From assembly GCA_014138095.1 (NCBI GenBank), contig JACGXE010000001.1, positions 760,357 to 824,356 of the forward strand: a stretch of DNA of 64,000 nt, given 5' to 3'. Every line of letters begins with the position of its first letter. The first letter of the stretch is position 1. Made by a program: the position numbers and the translations under genes. Under the pieces are notes generated by a model that did no database searches, was not told where the DNA came from, and was given only the letters and a program-made list of their open reading frames with translations. The DNA comes from Ochrobactrum sp. RH2CCR150 (lineage in GTDB: Bacteria > Pseudomonadota > Alphaproteobacteria > Rhizobiales > Rhizobiaceae). Shown here piece by piece: positions 61,622 to 64,000 of this stretch.

Positions 61622-62866
61622 TTATATTGCGTTGGCGCGGGCGAGAAGCAGGGCACGTTCGCGTGCATTGTCAGTCAGTTCTGCCGCCCGGCGAAATTCT
61701 GTGCTGGCTTCCGTGCTTCGCCCCAGTTTTTCCAGAAGGTCGCCGCGCACGGTCGGCAGCAGATACGAGCCTTTCAGGCGTGGCTCATCGGCAAGCGCAT
61801 CGACAATAGCCAATCCCTGCATGGGGCCAAAAGCCATGCCGACAGCCACAGCGCGGTTCACTTCGACAATGGGCGAGGGTGCAACGAGCGCCAGCGCCTG
61901 ATAATAGGCGGCAATGGCGATCCAGTCGGTCTCGGCGGCAGTGGCGGCGCGGGCATGACAGGATGCTATCATCGCCTGAAGCTGATAGGCGCCGGGCGCC
62001 GGGGTGAGGGACATGGCGCGGTTGAGGCCATCAAGGCCGCGCCTTATCTGCGACCAGTCCCAGCGGCTGCGATCCTGATCCGGCAGCAGGACCGGGTTTC
62101 CGGTCTTGTCGGTACGGGCGGCAAAGCGCGATGCCTGCAATTCCATAAGGGCGGCAAGGCCGTGGACTTCGGGCTCGTTTGGCATCAATGCCGCAAGGGA
62201 ACGCCCGAGGCGCAGGGCTTCATGGCAAAGATCGGCACGCAGCCAGTGCGCGCCTTCACTCGCCACATAACCCTCGTTGAAGATCAGATAGACCACCTCC
62301 AGCACGGCGGCGAGACGCTGCTGCCGCTCGTCGCCTTGCGGCGTTTCGAAAGCGGCTGCCGTTTCGCGTAAGGTCCGTTTGGCGCGCACGATGCGCTGCG
62401 CCACGGTGGCTTCCGGCACGAGAAAGGCGCGTGCCACTTCCGGCGTCGACAGGCCGCCCAAGAGCCGCAAGGCCAGCGCCACACGCTGCTCGGCGGGCAG
62501 CGAAGGATGGCAGGCCGTGAAGATCAGCCGCAGCAGGTCATCGTCAATGTCTTCATCAAGCTTGGCTTCGATATTGGGATCGGCCTGTTCCAGTTCCGTG
62601 AGGTCGATTGCCAGTTCGCGGTGCTTGCTGTCGATCAGCGTGGTGCGGCGCAATCGGTCGAGTGCGCGGTTCTTCGCCACCTGCATCAGCCATGCAGCGG
62701 GGTTGCGCGGTATGCCGTCCAGACACCAGCGTTCCAGAGCCAGCACAAAGGCGTCCTGCGCGAGCTCTTCGGCAAGGCCGATATCGCGCAGCATACGCGC
62801 CAGTCTGGCGGTGAGCCTTGTCTGCTCGATCCGCCAGACCGCTTCTATGGTGGCGTCTGTCGTCAC
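61622..62866 (-). CDS. ECF42-type RNA polymerase sigma factor
   Basis: This 414-residue sigma factor has sigma2 (ELAQDAFVLALERW, AAWLMQVAKNRALDRLRR) and sigma4 (LRLLGGLSTPEVARAFLVPE) regions in its first 190 residues. It continues with a long C-terminal helical, TPR-like domain typical of the ECF42 group. That group is linked to a DGPF/YCII protein, as here (ATGA overlap). No classical anti-sigma is present, and the C-terminal domain is thought to control activity. Confidence 0.9.
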   Translation of the reverse strand: MTTDATIEAVWRIEQTRLTARLARMLRDIGLAEELAQDAFVLALERWCLDGIPRNPAAWLMQVAKNRALDRLRRTTLIDSKHRELAIDLTELEQADPNIEAKLDEDIDDDLLRLIFTACHPSLPAEQRVALALRLLGGLSTPEVARAFLVPEATVAQRIVRAKRTLRETAAAFETPQGDERQQRLAAVLEVVYLIFNEGYVASEGAHWLRADLCHEALRLGRSLAALMPNEPEVHGLAALMELQASRFAARTDKTGNPVLLPDQDRSRWDWSQIRRGLDGLNRAMSLTPAPGAYQLQAMIASCHARAATAAETDWIAIAAYYQALALVAPSPIVEVNRAVAVGMAFGPMQGLAIVDALADEPRLKGSYLLPTVRGDLLEKLGRSTEASTEFRRAAELTDNARERALLLARANAI

Positions 62867-63267
62867 CTCTTGAGATCGCCGAAGCCTTCGGCGGCCTTTT
62901 GCACATCCTCGGGAAAGTCGCTCATTTCCTGAACGCGACGGACCTCAATAATGTCATTTTCCGAGGCCGGGCAGCGGCGCGCCCATTCGATGGCTTCATC
63001 GCGGGAGCGTACGTCGATCATCCAGTAGCCGCCGAGCACTTCCTTGACTTCGGCGAAGGGGCCGTCAACGACGCTGGGCTTGCCGCCCTTGAAGCTGACA
63101 CGCGCACCGGCCGCGGGTGGATGCAGACCATCCAGCGTCAGCAGAACGCCAGCCTTTTTCAGCTCCTCATTATACTTCATCATGGCTTCCACCGCTTCCG
63201 CGCTGGGCATGGCGTCGGGCGCTGCCGTTGCATAGCCACGGGGTATCATCAACATCATGAAACGCAT
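62863..63267 (-). CDS. YCII-related DGPF-domain protein
   Basis: This 134-residue protein has the DGPF motif in SVVDGPFAEVKEVLGGYWMID and a dimeric ferredoxin-like fold. It is the conserved partner of ECF42 sigma factors, with unknown substrate. AGGAGG lies upstream of MRFMMLMIP, so that start was chosen. The open frame extends 33 codons further but without such a site. Confidence 0.9.
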   Translation of the reverse strand: MRFMMLMIPRGYATAAPDAMPSAEAVEAMMKYNEELKKAGVLLTLDGLHPPAAGARVSFKGGKPSVVDGPFAEVKEVLGGYWMIDVRSRDEAIEWARRCPASENDIIEVRRVQEMSDFPEDVQKAAEGFGDLKR

Positions 63268-63604
63268 TGGTCTTCCTCCTGAAGCGCAACCCGAAAAATG
63301 TGAAACAGTTTTCGGACAAGATGCGCGTAAAACAAAGTTCTGAAGCGGTTCCGGCGATGTCGTCATAACGCGAGCCGCTTCGACCGTTTCGGCTATACGA
63401 CGAATGACGAATGGCCAAATCGACAGGTTCGAATAAAGAAACTCAAGTTATTTTTGCGCATGAAACAGGTGCCCGGATCAAGAGACAATGATGGCGGAAT
63501 TATAAGGCGAAGAACAAGGCCATTTGCCTTTTCCGATTGCTGCGCTTAACCGAATATTTGCTGCATTGTATTAGAGATTACGAATACTCGAGGGTGTTTC
63601 GCAT
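63268..63604. other. Divergent intergenic region with family B repeat
   Basis: A family B palindrome lies at 63284-63327 (GCGCAAC-CCGAAAA ... TTTTCGG-CAAGATGCGC), followed by GTAAAACAAAGTTCTGAAGC. The remaining 270 bp show no gene. The ECF42 promoter must lie here. Confidence 0.65.
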
Positions 63605-63931
63605 ATGACGCTTGCTCCGTTTTTTCTGACAGCCAATCTGACGGCGGCTTGCGTCTTCGTTCTGATTTTCGCATTCGTTTCCATTCAGGAAAAGAGTTAC
63701 GCCGCGCCGCGCTGGTTCACTGTCGCGTGCATTTGTGCTGCACTTGGCGCTATTTTCAGTTTCTGGGTTCCGGTTGCGGCCAATCCACGTCTGCCGAGCT
63801 TCATTTCCTTCGCATTGCTGATGTCGGTGTTTTTCGCGACCATTATCGGCTTGCAGAATACCTATCGGCAGAAGACAAACTGGCAACTGCTCGGCATATT
63901 TTTTCTCGCTGCCATAACACCTTCGGAATAA
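63605..63931 (+). CDS. Short membrane protein, possibly a truncated sensor
   Basis: This 108-residue frame starts MTLAPFFLTANLTAACVFVL and has about three membrane helices. It ends abruptly with LGIFFLAAITPSE. It resembles the N-terminal membrane sensor part of a GGDEF-type protein more than a complete protein, but I cannot confirm this. A strong inverted repeat starts 13 bp after the stop. The window ends 69 bp later. Confidence 0.5.
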   Translation: MTLAPFFLTANLTAACVFVLIFAFVSIQEKSYAAPRWFTVACICAALGAIFSFWVPVAANPRLPSFISFALLMSVFFATIIGLQNTYRQKTNWQLLGIFFLAAITPSE

Positions 63932-63943
63932 CGCCAGTTTTTA

Positions 63944-63997
63944 GGCTATGGCCACCTGCGACGCCTTTCAAATTGCGTGAGCAGGTTGGCCATAGCC
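63944..63997. repeat. Inverted repeat at the right window edge
   Basis: GGCTATGGCCACCTGC and GCAGGTTGGCCATAGCC are inverse arms with one bulged base around a 21-base loop. It might be a dispersed palindrome or the end of an inserted sequence. Confidence 0.7.
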
Positions 63998-64000
63998 GGT

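Noticed and set aside
1..64000. CRISPR array, tRNA, rRNA or transposase
   Set aside because: No regularly spaced direct repeats with unique spacers, no tRNA-like cloverleaf and no transposase motif was recognised on reading. A tRNA scan would be needed to exclude single tRNAs fully.

Overview
The window looks like chromosomal DNA from an alphaproteobacterium of the Hyphomicrobiales, most likely the Brucella/Ochrobactrum group. The evidence is a cbb3 oxidase cluster (fixNOQPGHIS) behind a perfect FNR/FixK box, a BacA/SbmA protein, F0 ATP synthase genes (atpI-B-E-F'-F) with no F1 genes beside them, a Rhizobiales-type DUF6101 protein, palindromic intergenic repeats built around CCGAAAA/TTTTCGG, and octamer repeats that include the AGGGCAGT unit known from Brucella typing loci. 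Species was not determined. Nearly all of the window is ordinary, dense, host-like chromosome. The clearest compositional outlier is the AT-rich region from about 32.4 to 32.8 kb in front of a HAF-repeat autotransporter.

Layout. 0-10.5 kb: the 3' end of a glycerate kinase, then the leftward cluster ccoN-O-Q-P-G-H-I-S, which encodes a microaerobic terminal oxidase and its copper and redox assembly factors. Behind it is a leftward two-component pair (QseB/PmrA-like regulator and sensor kinase). 10.5-17.3 kb (rightward): dsbD, a lipoprotein-type L,D-transpeptidase and a DsbA-like oxidoreductase form a periplasmic thiol/cell-wall operon. It is followed by an alkylation-damage pair (ada plus a 2-oxoglutarate oxygenase), an ArsC/Spx-like protein and a FUSC/ArAE exporter. 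17.3-19.5 kb (leftward): a small lipoprotein, a ClpP, an ArsR-SRPBCC pair and an exported protein. 19.5-22.5 kb: octamer repeats, an MFS transporter and bacA. 22.5-32.3 kb: a polysaccharide deacetylase, a YfgM-like protein with Der, an OmpA-like protein, an Hsp70-like protein, a second L,D-transpeptidase, a TenA-like protein and a SleB-type cell-wall hydrolase.

32.3-45.4 kb: the autotransporter, the F0 operon, RNase HII, a radical SAM protein, a short glycosyltransferase-like protein, three tandem paralogous small exported proteins, ispE and an S49 peptidase. 45.4-57.8 kb: nhaA, a small monooxygenase, TrmN6-like methyltransferase with a DUF2007 protein, a polyprenyl diphosphate synthase, a large TPR protein, glyQS, an exported protein, the Sua5 tRNA-threonylcarbamoylation enzyme and an FAD-linked oxidase. 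57.8-64 kb: a DUF6101 protein, a crotonase/acyl-CoA dehydrogenase pair, an ECF42-type sigma factor with its DGPF/YCII partner, and a short membrane protein at the right edge.

Main leads. A CTTAAG-N5-CTTAAG direct repeat lies between the two-component pair and dsbD. Ten perfect octamers sit upstream of the MFS gene. A perfect hairpin sits at the GTG start of bacA. A 20-bp tandem repeat sits between atpI and atpB. The autotransporter has an eight-repeat passenger that is unlikely to be a standard beta-helix. The three tandem exported proteins carry duplicated leaders. No tRNA, rRNA, CRISPR array, transposase, phage gene or replication origin was recognised. No clear candidate for an entirely new defence or mobile system was seen.
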